Assembly: GCF_001427305.1 (NCBI RefSeq)
Contig: NZ_LMFZ01000001.1
Location: 497,261 to 561,260, forward strand
Length of the DNA: 64,000 nt
Origin: Duganella sp. Root1480D1
GTDB lineage: Bacteria; Pseudomonadota; Gammaproteobacteria; Burkholderiales; Burkholderiaceae_D
Direction: 5' to 3'
The notes under the pieces: model-generated
Database searches by the model: none
What the model was told of the DNA's origin: nothing
Seen by the model: only the letters and a program-made list of their open reading frames with translations
Program-made: the position numbers and the translations under genes
Part shown: in pieces, positions 55,103 through 63,722 of the stretch
Numbering within the stretch: the stretch's first letter is position 1
Layout: each line of letters begins with the position of its first letter

Positions 55103-56374
55103 ATGCAGACCCTGGAACAACTGCGCGCCGGCGAACTGGCCGGCGCCGTGCGGCTGCAATTGCGTTGCGGCCTGACCGAATTCCCGCGCGAGATCTTCGA
55201 ACTGGCCGATACATTGGAAATCCTGGACCTTTCCGGCAACGCTCTTGCGTCCTTACCAGGCGATTTGCAACGCTTGCACCGCCTGCGCATCATCTTCTGC
55301 TCGGACAACCCGTTTACCGAATTGCCGGAAGTACTGGGCCGTTGCCCCGCTTTGACGATGGTGGGCTTCAAAGCCTGCGAGATCAAGACCGTGCCGGCAA
55401 CTGCGCTGCCAGCACACCTGCGCTGGCTCATCCTGACCGACAACCATATTGAACAACTGCCTGCCGAAATCGGACGCTGTAACGACCTGCAGAAGCTGAT
55501 GCTATCAGGGAACCGGTTGCGCGCATTGCCGCCCGAGCTGGCGAACTGCAGCAAGCTCGAATTGCTGCGCATCGCGTCCAATCGCCTGCCGGAACTCCCC
55601 GAATGGCTGCTGGCGATGCCACGCCTGGCCTGGCTGGCCTGCGCGGGAAACCCGTTCAACGAAATGCGCACTGCAGCGTCTCCGCAAGTTCGCAGCATTG
55701 GCTGGAACGAGCTGCAAATCCAGCACAAGCTTGGAGAAGGTGCCTCAGGTATCATCCACCAGGCCATCCTGGATGGCACTTCCGTCGCGGTGAAAGTCTA
55801 CAAAGGCGCGATGACCAGCGATGGCTCGCCCGCGCACGAAATGGCTGCTTGCATCGGCGCCGGCCGGCACCCCAAACTGATTCCCGTGCTGGGCACGATT
55901 CCGGACCATCCGGAACGCTTGCCGGCACTCGTCATGCCGTTAATGGATCCAAGCTTGCGCAATTTGGCCGGGCCACCGAGCTTTGCAAGCTGCACGCGCG
56001 ACGTCTACCCGGAAGACCAGAAATTCAGTGCCGCGACGCTGCTCGGCATTGCACGCGGCATTGCCTCCGCAGCCGCACACTTGCACGCGCAAGGCATCAT
56101 GCATGGCGACCTGTATGCCCACAACATTCTGAATTGCGGCAAAGGAAACGCCGTGCTTGGAGACTTCGGCGGTGCGTCAATGTTCGAGCCGGGCACCGCA
56201 TACGCGGCCGCCCTGCAGCAACTGGAAGTCAGGGCTTTCGGCTGCCTGCTGGAGGAGCTGCTGGAGCGCTGCGATGCGCAGCTTCCGCAATTGCGCAAGC
56301 TGGCACTCGAGTGCCTGCAACAGCCGCCGCTCGCGCGCCCGCTGTTTGCTGGCCTCCTCGCGCAACTGGAGTAA
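55103..56374 (+). CDS. Leucine-rich repeat protein kinase
   Basis: 423 aa. Residues 15-185 hold about seven leucine-rich repeats of 22-24 residues (LEILDLSGNALASLPGDLQR, LQKLMLSGNRLRALPPELAN). From residue 207 a protein kinase: glycine loop GEGASGIIHQ, Lys231 in VAVKVYK, catalytic loop HGDLYAHNIL with Asp336 and Asn341 (HGD in place of HRD), and DFG at 354-356. The C-terminal lobe is short. No signal peptide or membrane helix; cytoplasmic. Coupled to the BlaI-type repressor, 5 bp away, so the kinase may act on it or share a signal. LRR plus kinase in one chain is rare in bacteria. Confidence 0.85.
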   Translation: MQTLEQLRAGELAGAVRLQLRCGLTEFPREIFELADTLEILDLSGNALASLPGDLQRLHRLRIIFCSDNPFTELPEVLGRCPALTMVGFKACEIKTVPATALPAHLRWLILTDNHIEQLPAEIGRCNDLQKLMLSGNRLRALPPELANCSKLELLRIASNRLPELPEWLLAMPRLAWLACAGNPFNEMRTAASPQVRSIGWNELQIQHKLGEGASGIIHQAILDGTSVAVKVYKGAMTSDGSPAHEMAACIGAGRHPKLIPVLGTIPDHPERLPALVMPLMDPSLRNLAGPPSFASCTRDVYPEDQKFSAATLLGIARGIASAAAHLHAQGIMHGDLYAHNILNCGKGNAVLGDFGGASMFEPGTAYAAALQQLEVRAFGCLLEELLERCDAQLPQLRKLALECLQQPPLARPLFAGLLAQLE

Positions 56375-56401
56375 ATTCACCTCCGCCGACAGTGCTGCGC
56401 C

Positions 56402-59400
56402 CTAGCGGCTCTTGTCCGGATAAGCGGGACGCGCCGGCCGGCTCGGTGGCGCCTTCGCCAATTCAGCTTTGATGACGTCAATCGCCTTCTCAAGCTGTGG
56501 GTCGCGGCCCGCAATCACATCCGCCGGGTTCTGGTCGACTTCAATATCCGGCGGCACGCCTTCATTCTCGACGCCCCAGCCGCCTTCGCGAGTCCAGAAC
56601 GCCAGGTTCGGCGCCGTGATGGTGCCGCCATCCAGCAGTACCGGGAAGCCGAGAATGCCAACCAGGCCACCCCAGGTCCGCTTGCCGATCAGCGGGCCAA
56701 GCTTATTCTTGCGGAACATCCACGGCAGCAAATCACCGCCCGAGCCGGCCGTTTCATCGATCAGCATCGCACGCGGCCCCTGGATCGAGGCGGACGGCGT
56801 CTTCATGTCCGCGCCATAGCGCATGGCCCACCAGGCAATCTCCTGCTTCTGCAGCAGTTCGATATAGTAATCGGCCAGGCTGCCGCCGCCATTGAAGCGT
56901 TCATCGATGATGATCGCGTCCTTGTACGCTTGCGGATAAAAGTAGCGCTTGAAATAAGTGTGGCCCAGGCCCGCCGTGTTCGGCACGTAGACATACGCGA
57001 CGCGCCCGCCGGTTGCGGCATCGACTTTGCGAATATTCCCTTCCACCCAATCGCGGTTGCGCAGCGCATCCTCGCTCGCTACCGGCACCACCGTGATATG
57101 GCGGGCGCCCTTGCCGTCCGCGTTCGGGCCGACCGTGATTTCGATCGAGCGGTTGGCCGTATTTTCGAACGCGCTATACAGATTGGTCGGCGGCGCCAGT
57201 GGACGGCCATCGACCGCCAGCAGGTATTCGCCCACCTTCACGTTCAGCCCAGGCTCGGTCAATGGCGCTCGCAGCGTCGGGTTCCAGTTCAGGCCCCCGT
57301 AGATTTTCTTGAAGCGGTAGCGGCCATTGGCAATCTCATAGTCCGCGCCCAGCAGGCCGCCCGGCACAGGCTTGGCCTCAATGAAGTTGTCGCCTCCCCC
57401 GCCGCGGTGGTGGCCGACCGCCAGTTCGCTGCACAGCCACTGGATTACGCGGTTCAGGTCACTGCGCGTGGCCACGTCGGGCAAGAACTGTGCGTATTTG
57501 TCGCGCATGGCTTTCCAGTTCACGCCATGCATATGCGGGTCGTAGAAGTAGTCGCGGTTGATGCGCCAGACTTCATCGTAAATCTGCTTCCACTCCACAC
57601 GCGGGTCGGCCTTGGTTTCGATGGCTTCCACGCGCAGCTTACCTTCCGATGGGGACAGCTGCTTGCCGGTGGCGGAGCCCATGTTCCACTGATCCTTCAG
57701 GCGCCAGACGATCTTCTTGCCGTCGGCGCTGACTTCGAAGTCCTCGGCTTCGGCAACGATGGTTTCGGTCTTGCGGTCCTTCAGGTCGAAGCGCTGCACC
57801 TGGCGCTTGCCATCCACCTCGCGCAGGAAGAAGATTTGCCCTTCCGCGCCAGTCTCGAGGTCGAAGTACTCCGAGACGGGCGGAGGCATGTCGATCACGC
57901 GGGTCGAAATACCATCCCAGTCGATGCGCATCGGTGCCGGCGGCTTGGCCGTCGCGGCGGTAGCTTTTGCCTTTGCGTCGGCACCACGGCTGTTAGTGGT
58001 GTCGGTCACGACGCGCTCGTCGCCCTTGTCGCCTGCGGTATTGTCCTTCGGCGGCTCCTTCGGCGCGGGTGGCGCGGCGGCGCCCTTCTCTTCATCGCTC
58101 TCGCGCACCAGCGGCGATGGAATGTCATTACGCAGCACCATCAGCCAGAGTGAGCGCGTCGGGTGGTTGTCCTGGTTCTGCAGCGAGAACCAGTTGTTGC
58201 TTGGCCCCGCGTCGGTGGATGCGAAGAAGTACAGGTACTTGCCGTTGCGGTCGAAGACCGGGTTGGCCACGTCGGACAGGCCATCCGTGACCGCATGCGA
58301 CTTATCCTCGTCCAGTGCATAGATATAGGCAGTGCGCGTATAGCTCAGCGAATTGAGCGTGTAGGCGATAAAGCGCGAATCCGGCGACCAGGTGCCGCGC
58401 AGCGATTTGTCGACGCCGTACATTGGCTCGGTGGCGACTTTCTTTTGCACGCCGGTGGCCAGGTCGATGTAATACAGCGTCCAGGAGTTGTCGATGAAGG
58501 CAATCTTCTTGCTGTCCGGCGACCAGGCGGCGCGCTCGAAGAAGCCGGAGCCGTTCAGCTTGAACTTGCGCAATTCGCCCTTGCCGTCCTGTTGCCTGAC
58601 ATGCAAGGCGTACTCACCACTTTCATCGGAGAAGTAGGCGACTTGCCGCCCATCCGGGGACCAGGCCGGGCCGCGCTCATGCGCACCGGGCGTTTGCGTC
58701 AGGTGGCGGATATCGCCCTTCTCAGCCGGCAGCGTGACGATATCGCCACGGAATTCAAACGCAACCCGCGCGCCCGACGGCGATACTGACGCGTTACGAA
58801 TGTATTTCGCCCCGCGCACCCAGCGCTCGCGCGACAGGCCAAGATCGGCACTCACGCCAATTGCCAGCCGGCGCCCGGCAGTCGCGCCTGAGTCGAGGTC
58901 AAGCATGTGCAGGTAGCCGGCCTGTTCATACAAAATCCGGCCGCCAGATAATGCTGCGTTCAGCACGGGAAAATCTGTATGGCGCGTCAGTTGATTAATT
59001 GCTTTACTACGGGTGTCATAAACGTAGAGGTTGAATTCACCATCGCGATCGGAGCGGAAATAAACTTTATCGCCCGCCCACATAGGATCCACGTCATTTA
59101 CCCTGCTGGCAGGCTGCGGGATTCGTTCCACAGCCTGGCTATCCCTGTTAAACAGCCAGATAATCGAATTCAGGCCGCCGCGATATCGCTTCCATTGCAG
59201 GAATGCCGGGGAGGTCGGGTTATAGGCGATAGCCCGCCCATTAGGAGAAAATGCCGCACGCGCCGCATTCGGAATTTCCAGCCTGGTCTCAACTCCCCCG
59301 CCCACAGGTACCGTAAATAGATTGCGGTAGCGATTATTCGATGCCACGCGTGGCGAGGTAAATAGCACCTGTGTGCCGTCCGGCGTAAAGCTCTGCACTA

Positions 59401-59740
59401 TGTCTGGTCCCGGATGCCAGGTCAGGCGCCGCGGGATGCCACCTGCAATCGGCAGGATGAATACATCGGTATTGCCATCAATATTCGCGCTGTAGGCAAT
59501 TGACTTGCCATCCGGAGAAAAGACCGGATTCGACTTTTCGCCAACATCCGAGGTCAGTCTGCGAACGTCACGGCCATTCAGGTCGGCAAGCCAGACATCG
59601 CCAGCGTAAATAAATCCTATGTTGTTCGCGGAAATCGCGGGCTCGGATAACAGGCGAGTATCGGCAGTATTCGGAGCGGCGTGCGCCCCAATGGGAAGCG
59701 CCAAGGCTGCGGCGAGGATGAAGTTACGACTGGTGAACAA
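56402..59740 (-). CDS. Tricorn-like S41 family protease
   Basis: 1112 aa. Signal peptide (MFTSRNFILAAALALPIGAH). Residues 35-520 form two propeller-like domains with S-P-D-G-K/S-P-D-S-K repeats (NPVFSPDGKSIAYSANIDGN, RAAWSPDSKKIAFIDNSWTL); a low-complexity Lys/Ala linker follows; then a helical domain, a PDZ-like part and the C-terminal S41 core with DERFNGGGSLADYY and ETAGSGGDLLPW containing the nucleophile serine. This is the tricorn protease plan, a bacterial homologue usually called tricorn-related or protease S41. It would trim peptides in the periplasm. Confidence 0.9.
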   Translation of the reverse strand: MFTSRNFILAAALALPIGAHAAPNTADTRLLSEPAISANNIGFIYAGDVWLADLNGRDVRRLTSDVGEKSNPVFSPDGKSIAYSANIDGNTDVFILPIAGGIPRRLTWHPGPDIVQSFTPDGTQVLFTSPRVASNNRYRNLFTVPVGGGVETRLEIPNAARAAFSPNGRAIAYNPTSPAFLQWKRYRGGLNSIIWLFNRDSQAVERIPQPASRVNDVDPMWAGDKVYFRSDRDGEFNLYVYDTRSKAINQLTRHTDFPVLNAALSGGRILYEQAGYLHMLDLDSGATAGRRLAIGVSADLGLSRERWVRGAKYIRNASVSPSGARVAFEFRGDIVTLPAEKGDIRHLTQTPGAHERGPAWSPDGRQVAYFSDESGEYALHVRQQDGKGELRKFKLNGSGFFERAAWSPDSKKIAFIDNSWTLYYIDLATGVQKKVATEPMYGVDKSLRGTWSPDSRFIAYTLNSLSYTRTAYIYALDEDKSHAVTDGLSDVANPVFDRNGKYLYFFASTDAGPSNNWFSLQNQDNHPTRSLWLMVLRNDIPSPLVRESDEEKGAAAPPAPKEPPKDNTAGDKGDERVVTDTTNSRGADAKAKATAATAKPPAPMRIDWDGISTRVIDMPPPVSEYFDLETGAEGQIFFLREVDGKRQVQRFDLKDRKTETIVAEAEDFEVSADGKKIVWRLKDQWNMGSATGKQLSPSEGKLRVEAIETKADPRVEWKQIYDEVWRINRDYFYDPHMHGVNWKAMRDKYAQFLPDVATRSDLNRVIQWLCSELAVGHHRGGGGDNFIEAKPVPGGLLGADYEIANGRYRFKKIYGGLNWNPTLRAPLTEPGLNVKVGEYLLAVDGRPLAPPTNLYSAFENTANRSIEITVGPNADGKGARHITVVPVASEDALRNRDWVEGNIRKVDAATGGRVAYVYVPNTAGLGHTYFKRYFYPQAYKDAIIIDERFNGGGSLADYYIELLQKQEIAWWAMRYGADMKTPSASIQGPRAMLIDETAGSGGDLLPWMFRKNKLGPLIGKRTWGGLVGILGFPVLLDGGTITAPNLAFWTREGGWGVENEGVPPDIEVDQNPADVIAGRDPQLEKAIDVIKAELAKAPPSRPARPAYPDKSR

Positions 59741-59836
59741 GCAAGCCTCCTGGAAGGGAAAGAACTCTTACTTCACTGAATAACGTCCACAATATCAGAA
59801 CTCAGCCTGTGAAGGTGAGGCGCGGCCAATTGAGCC

Positions 59837-59865
59837 AAATATTAGCCTGCACATGCTAATATTTA
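59837..59865. promoter_or_regulatory. Perfect 10-bp dyad upstream of the protease gene
   Basis: AAATATTAGC and GCTAATATTT are perfect inverted arms around CTGCACAT. It lies in the 270-bp interval between the tricorn-like gene and the Imm22-like gene. No T-run follows, so an operator is more likely than a terminator. Confidence 0.4.
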
Positions 59866-60013
59866 GCTTGTCTGGAGCCCTACGCTCCCCGCCCGCCCGA
59901 CGTTACCGTCGACTGTTTCCTAATATTCCCGAACGCAAAAGGTGAACTAAATAGCGCTCCAAGACTATTCCGACGACGATGATTTTTACGGACAGGGCTT
60001 TGGACGGCGAGGT

Positions 60014-60385
60014 ATGGTATCCGTCTGGATTGGCCTGACTGGTGGCTCGGGTGAGCCTGATCTTGACGTCCTGCAAGATCTATGCGGAGTTGGTTATTAC
60101 CGGCTCAGCGACCAGGAACATTACAACTTCGATTTCGACATCGCCGATGTACGGGATTTGATCACGCCTCTCTCCTACTCAGCTACCTTTATTGACGCCG
60201 CTCTCGCCGCAGCACGGGAACACCGCTTGGAGAAAGCGCGCTGGATTACCGTGCAATATGATTTTGATTATGACCCGCTAAAAGTGACGAGGCAGATTGC
60301 AGATGATCCGATATTCATTGGCAGTTTTTCCTACGCAGCAGATGGCATTGAATCGCTGAACCATATTGGCCTCGACGGCAGATAA
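60014..60385 (+). CDS. Imm22-like protein
   Basis: 123 aa from the ATG at 60014. N-terminus MVSVWIGLTGGSGEPDLDVL, then HYNFDFDIADVRDL, and LEKARWITVQYDFDYDP, which fits the Imm22 immunity family (start VSxWIG, acidic loop, D-F-D strand). Such proteins are immunity proteins of polymorphic toxins. The frame stays open for 21 codons upstream to TAA 59948; a strong AAAAGGTGA lies just before that region, suggesting an unusual start; see findings. A second unknown gene follows 37 bp later. Confidence 0.55.
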   Translation: MVSVWIGLTGGSGEPDLDVLQDLCGVGYYRLSDQEHYNFDFDIADVRDLITPLSYSATFIDAALAAAREHRLEKARWITVQYDFDYDPLKVTRQIADDPIFIGSFSYAADGIESLNHIGLDGR

Positions 60386-60422
60386 TAACGTCGCTCTCGC
60401 AACCTAATCAAAGAAATTAATC

Positions 60423-61190
60423 ATGACCGCACAAGTAGCAGATCGCCTGATTAATGCATGTCTGGAGCTGGATCTCCCGGGTTACCAGCTTTTCGGAGTT
60501 TTCACCGGAGTGCCCAATTCCGAGCATGAGAAGCTTGGACCTTATTGCTTCAAAGCCAAGGCCACGCCTGATCCACGAATCGTTTCCACCGCAGTCGCGC
60601 GTGGCTACGTTTCGCTTTACCGTCTCAACAGCTCCGGGCGCCTCACGCTCAATGGCTTTGCGTATCTACCTCATAAAGGCCGTGCTCCCGACCTGGTCCA
60701 CGAGGAAGTGATTGGCGACTTCTGGCTGTTGTTTCGGATGTCATTTTTTGGCGAGGGGGTATTTGTGCCCTTCCGTAACGGCGTCCTTGTCAAGGACCGT
60801 TCGCAGTGGCGGCACCAAATGTCGTCCGAGGGCATATTGGGAGGGATCGCGGCAAGGCACGAGCGTGCCCGCACCGCCACCATTCGGGTGCACTGTGCGG
60901 AGGGTGCGCCATTCGATTTCGGGAATTTCAGGATCTACATTGACGGCAACATCCATAATACGCCGTTGCGGCTCAGGCACCTCGCTTCGCCGACCGCCGA
61001 AGTCATCGCGCTAGAACCGGGAGCTCATCGCATCGTCGTTCGCGAAGCCGACACGCGCAAACCGAACCGGGTCGAATCCAATACCGCCCACTTCGAAATC
61101 TACCCCGGCGAAACTCTGACATTTACTTTGCAGCAGGATGCCGAGGTCATCTTGCTCAAGCCATTGCAACCATTTGTTGCGGAACTTTAG
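60423..61190 (+). CDS. Hypothetical protein with C-terminal PEGA-like domain
   Basis: 255 aa, no signal peptide. N-terminal part with LPGYQLFGVFTGVPNSEHEK is not recognised. Residues 170-250 look like a beta-sandwich: FRIYIDGNIHNTPLRLRHLA, ALEPGAHRIVVREADTRKPN and YPGETLTFTLQQDAEVI, similar to PEGA or surface-attached beta domains. It follows the Imm22-like gene on the same strand, 37 bp away. It converges on the next gene with a 35-bp overlap of the 3' ends, larger than for most such pairs here. Confidence 0.55.
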   Translation: MTAQVADRLINACLELDLPGYQLFGVFTGVPNSEHEKLGPYCFKAKATPDPRIVSTAVARGYVSLYRLNSSGRLTLNGFAYLPHKGRAPDLVHEEVIGDFWLLFRMSFFGEGVFVPFRNGVLVKDRSQWRHQMSSEGILGGIAARHERARTATIRVHCAEGAPFDFGNFRIYIDGNIHNTPLRLRHLASPTAEVIALEPGAHRIVVREADTRKPNRVESNTAHFEIYPGETLTFTLQQDAEVILLKPLQPFVAEL

Positions 61191-61944
61191 CCGGCCCAGT
61201 ATCAATTTGAGTGAAGTGTTCCAGCACGGCCAGAAAAACGAAGAGGTTCTTGATCTGGAAGGAGTGAGGCCGCCCCCAAGGAATCCGGCGCCCCTTTTTC
61301 TTGATAATGACTTGCCCCGCCCTTAGTTCGGCATCACCGACTTCTGCCCAGGAAACCTTGCCGAAGCGCCTGCGGAGCCCGTCACGGCTGACCTTAAGCG
61401 CACCAAAATCCACCGTCTCCCCATGCTCCATTTTCGCAATCACGAGCGGAACCATCTCCGCCGCTGTCAGCGTGAGGAGGTTGATGCCAAGCACGAAAAC
61501 ATCCTTATAGCTGTCGGAGAACTTAAGGGTGGTCTTGGGCGCCAACCTTACCTTGACCCATGTGCGTCGAGTGGGGAAGCCGAGCAATCTGGTGGCGCGA
61601 ACAGTCACGTACTGCACCTCGCGCCAGCCGAAGAAATGAGTTTTGCCCCTGAGCCTATAGGCCATTCCCTTCTCGAAGACCGTCAGGCTTGAGCCTTTGA
61701 GCCTATACCAGCGGACTGCAATGACGATGGCAAGCAAACCGAATATTCCAGCAATTATTCTCAAGATTACAGGCAAGTCGACATCCCTCACAGCGGCCTG
61801 AGCGTGGGCGGCGACGGAGGTCAGTGCAATAGCCGTGGCAATCAGCAAGACGGCAAGCACAGGATAGAGCAGGCCCAGCCCCCCAATCGGGTGGATACTG
61901 ACGATTTTCCCGCACTGGCTCGCTTGATGAACGTTTGCAGACAA
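61156..61944 (-). CDS. Membrane-anchored hypothetical protein
   Basis: 262 aa from a TTG at 61944, chosen because AAGGAAA lies seven bases upstream. Two hydrophobic stretches: LGLLYPVLAVLLIATAIALT (residues 24-43) and VILRIIAGIFGLLAIVIAVR (58-77). The following soluble part has FFGWREVQYVTVRATRLLGF, then KVRLAPKTTLKFSDSYKDVF, reminiscent of a PH-like fold in DUF6585-type proteins, but I am not sure. No known operon partner. The 3' end overlaps the plus-strand gene by 35 bp. Longer upstream readings run across the terminator and are rejected. Confidence 0.55.
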   Translation of the reverse strand: MSANVHQASQCGKIVSIHPIGGLGLLYPVLAVLLIATAIALTSVAAHAQAAVRDVDLPVILRIIAGIFGLLAIVIAVRWYRLKGSSLTVFEKGMAYRLRGKTHFFGWREVQYVTVRATRLLGFPTRRTWVKVRLAPKTTLKFSDSYKDVFVLGINLLTLTAAEMVPLVIAKMEHGETVDFGALKVSRDGLRRRFGKVSWAEVGDAELRAGQVIIKKKGRRIPWGRPHSFQIKNLFVFLAVLEHFTQIDTGPAKVPQQMVAMA

Positions 61945-62035
61945 GTTGATTTCCTTAAATTCGCAGAAGAAGACGTCGAACCCGATAGTATTATTGAAAT
62001 CTTTCGAATTGACAACATTTTGCCGTCGCTGAGAA

Positions 62036-62066
62036 TAAAAAAAGCGAGCCGAAGCTCGCTTTTTTC
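62036..62066 (-). terminator. Intrinsic terminator after gltA
   Basis: AAAAAAAGCGAGC, loop CGAA, GCTCGCTTTTTT: six-base GC arms extended by A/T pairs, with a T-run in both senses, 18 bp after the gltA stop at 62085. Confidence 0.85.
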
Positions 62067-62084
62067 CCGAGAAGGCTGCAAGGA

Positions 62085-63389
62085 TTACTTGCGGTCTTTC
62101 AGCGGAGGCACATCGCGCACTGCCGAGCCAACGAACAGCTGGCGTGGGCGGCCGATCTTCTGCTCTGGGTCGGCGATCATTTCGTTCCACTGGGCGATCC
62201 AGCCGATGGTACGGGCCATGGCGAAGATACCGGTGAACAGCGACACTGGGATGCCCAGGGCCGACTGCACGATGCCGGAGTAGAAGTCCACGTTCGGGTA
62301 CAGCTTGCGGGAAACGAAGTATTCGTCGTTCAGCGCAATCTTTTCCAGCTCCATGGCCAGCTTGAACAGTGGGTCGTCTTGCAGGCCCAGCTCTTGCAGC
62401 ACTTCGTGGCAGGTTTCGCGCATCAGCTTCGCACGTGGGTCGAAGTTCTTGTACACGCGGTGACCGAAGCCCATCAGCTTGACGCCGGAGTTCTTGTCTT
62501 TCACCTGAGCGATGAAGGCAGGGATCTTGTCGACGGTGCCGATTTCTTTCAGCATGTTCAGTGCAGCTTCGTTAGCGCCGCCGTGGGCAGGGCCCCACAG
62601 GCAAGCGATACCGGCAGCGATACAGGCGAACGGGTTGGCGCCCGAGGAACCGGCCAGGCGGACGGTCGAAGTCGAAGCGTTCTGCTCGTGGTCTGCGTGC
62701 AGGATCAGGATGCGGTCCAGGGCGCGCACCAGCACGTCGTTCACTTTGTACTCTTCGCATGGATTGCCGAACATCATGCGCATGAAGTTGGCCGAGTACG
62801 ACAGGTCGTTGCGTGGGTACACGAATGGCTGGCCGATCGAGTACTTGTATGCCATGGCGACCAGGGTCGGCAGCTTGGCGATCAGGCGGATAGCCGAGAT
62901 TTCACGCTGCTTGGCGTCGTTGATGTCCAGCGAGTCGTGGTAGAACGATGCCAGCGCGCCGACGGTACCAACCAGTACCGACATCGGGTGCGCGTCGCGG
63001 CGGAAGCCGCGGAAGAAGAATTGCATCTGCTCGTGGACCATGGTGTGCTTGGTCACGGTGTCCACGAACTGCTTCTTGTCCACTGCGTTCGGCAGTTCGC
63101 CGTTCAGCAGCAGGTAGCAGGTTTCCATGAAGTCGGCGTTCACGGCCAGTTGCTCGATCGGGTAGCCGCGGTATTGCAGCTCGCCCTTGTCACCGTCGAT
63201 GTAGGTGATGGAGGAGTTGCACGACGCGGTCGACATGAAGCCTGGGTCGTAGGTGAATTTGCCGGTGGTGCCGTACAGCTTGCGGATGTCGATGACGTCC
63301 GGGCCCACGGTGCCCTTGTAGATCGGCATTTCGACCGATGGGCTGCCGTCGGAGAACGATAGCGTTGCTTTGGTATCAGAGATGTTCAT
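62085..63389 (-). CDS. gltA: Citrate synthase
   Basis: 434 aa. Type II (hexameric) citrate synthase with active-site His segment [20 protein letters not shown] and the late Asp region [40 protein letters not shown] holds the other catalytic His. It makes citrate from acetyl-CoA and oxaloacetate. AAAGGAAGAG precedes the start. It follows sdhE by about 45 bp and sdhB beyond, a common betaproteobacterial sdh-gltA order. A strong terminator follows. Confidence 0.98.
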   Translation of the reverse strand: MNISDTKATLSFSDGSPSVEMPIYKGTVGPDVIDIRKLYGTTGKFTYDPGFMSTASCNSSITYIDGDKGELQYRGYPIEQLAVNADFMETCYLLLNGELPNAVDKKQFVDTVTKHTMVHEQMQFFFRGFRRDAHPMSVLVGTVGALASFYHDSLDINDAKQREISAIRLIAKLPTLVAMAYKYSIGQPFVYPRNDLSYSANFMRMMFGNPCEEYKVNDVLVRALDRILILHADHEQNASTSTVRLAGSSGANPFACIAAGIACLWGPAHGGANEAALNMLKEIGTVDKIPAFIAQVKDKNSGVKLMGFGHRVYKNFDPRAKLMRETCHEVLQELGLQDDPLFKLAMELEKIALNDEYFVSRKLYPNVDFYSGIVQSALGIPVSLFTGIFAMARTIGWIAQWNEMIADPEQKIGRPRQLFVGSAVRDVPPLKDRK

Positions 63390-63433
63390 GGACTCTTCCT
63401 TTGGGAGAGATGCAGCAAATAAAAAAACTTAAC

Positions 63434-63715
63434 TCAGGCTTGGCGCAGGCGTGCCAGTAACGCATGTACATGCGGCAGGTCTATTTCGCCTTCCGGCTCC
63501 TTACGGGCCAAGACCAGATCCATCAGTGCATTGTCCGACAAATCGAGGAGCCGCGTGAACGCGTCCACTTCTTCGTCGGTCAATTCAGCCTCGTGCGCAT
63601 CAAGGAAACGAGTCAGGATAATGTCGTTTTCCAGCAGGCCCCGGCGTGCGCGCCAGCGTAGGCGCGCACGGTTGGTCGGATCAGCCTGGTGCGCTCGTTT
63701 TTCGAGTTCCGCCAT
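63434..63715 (-). CDS. sdhE: FAD assembly factor SdhE
   Basis: 93 aa. The SdhE/YgfY signature RLRWRARRGLLENDIILTRF (residues 18-37) with the RGxxExD pattern is present. The protein helps covalent flavin attachment to succinate dehydrogenase SdhA. Located between sdhB and gltA, as in related bacteria; sdhB ends 8 bp before it. Confidence 0.95.
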   Translation of the reverse strand: MAELEKRAHQADPTNRARLRWRARRGLLENDIILTRFLDAHEAELTDEEVDAFTRLLDLSDNALMDLVLARKEPEGEIDLPHVHALLARLRQA

Positions 63716-63722
63716 TTTTTAA

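Noticed and set aside
60014..61190. Full polymorphic toxin island beside the Imm22-like gene
   Set aside because: No long toxin gene with RHS, filamentous haemagglutinin or C-terminal nuclease domain lies within reach.
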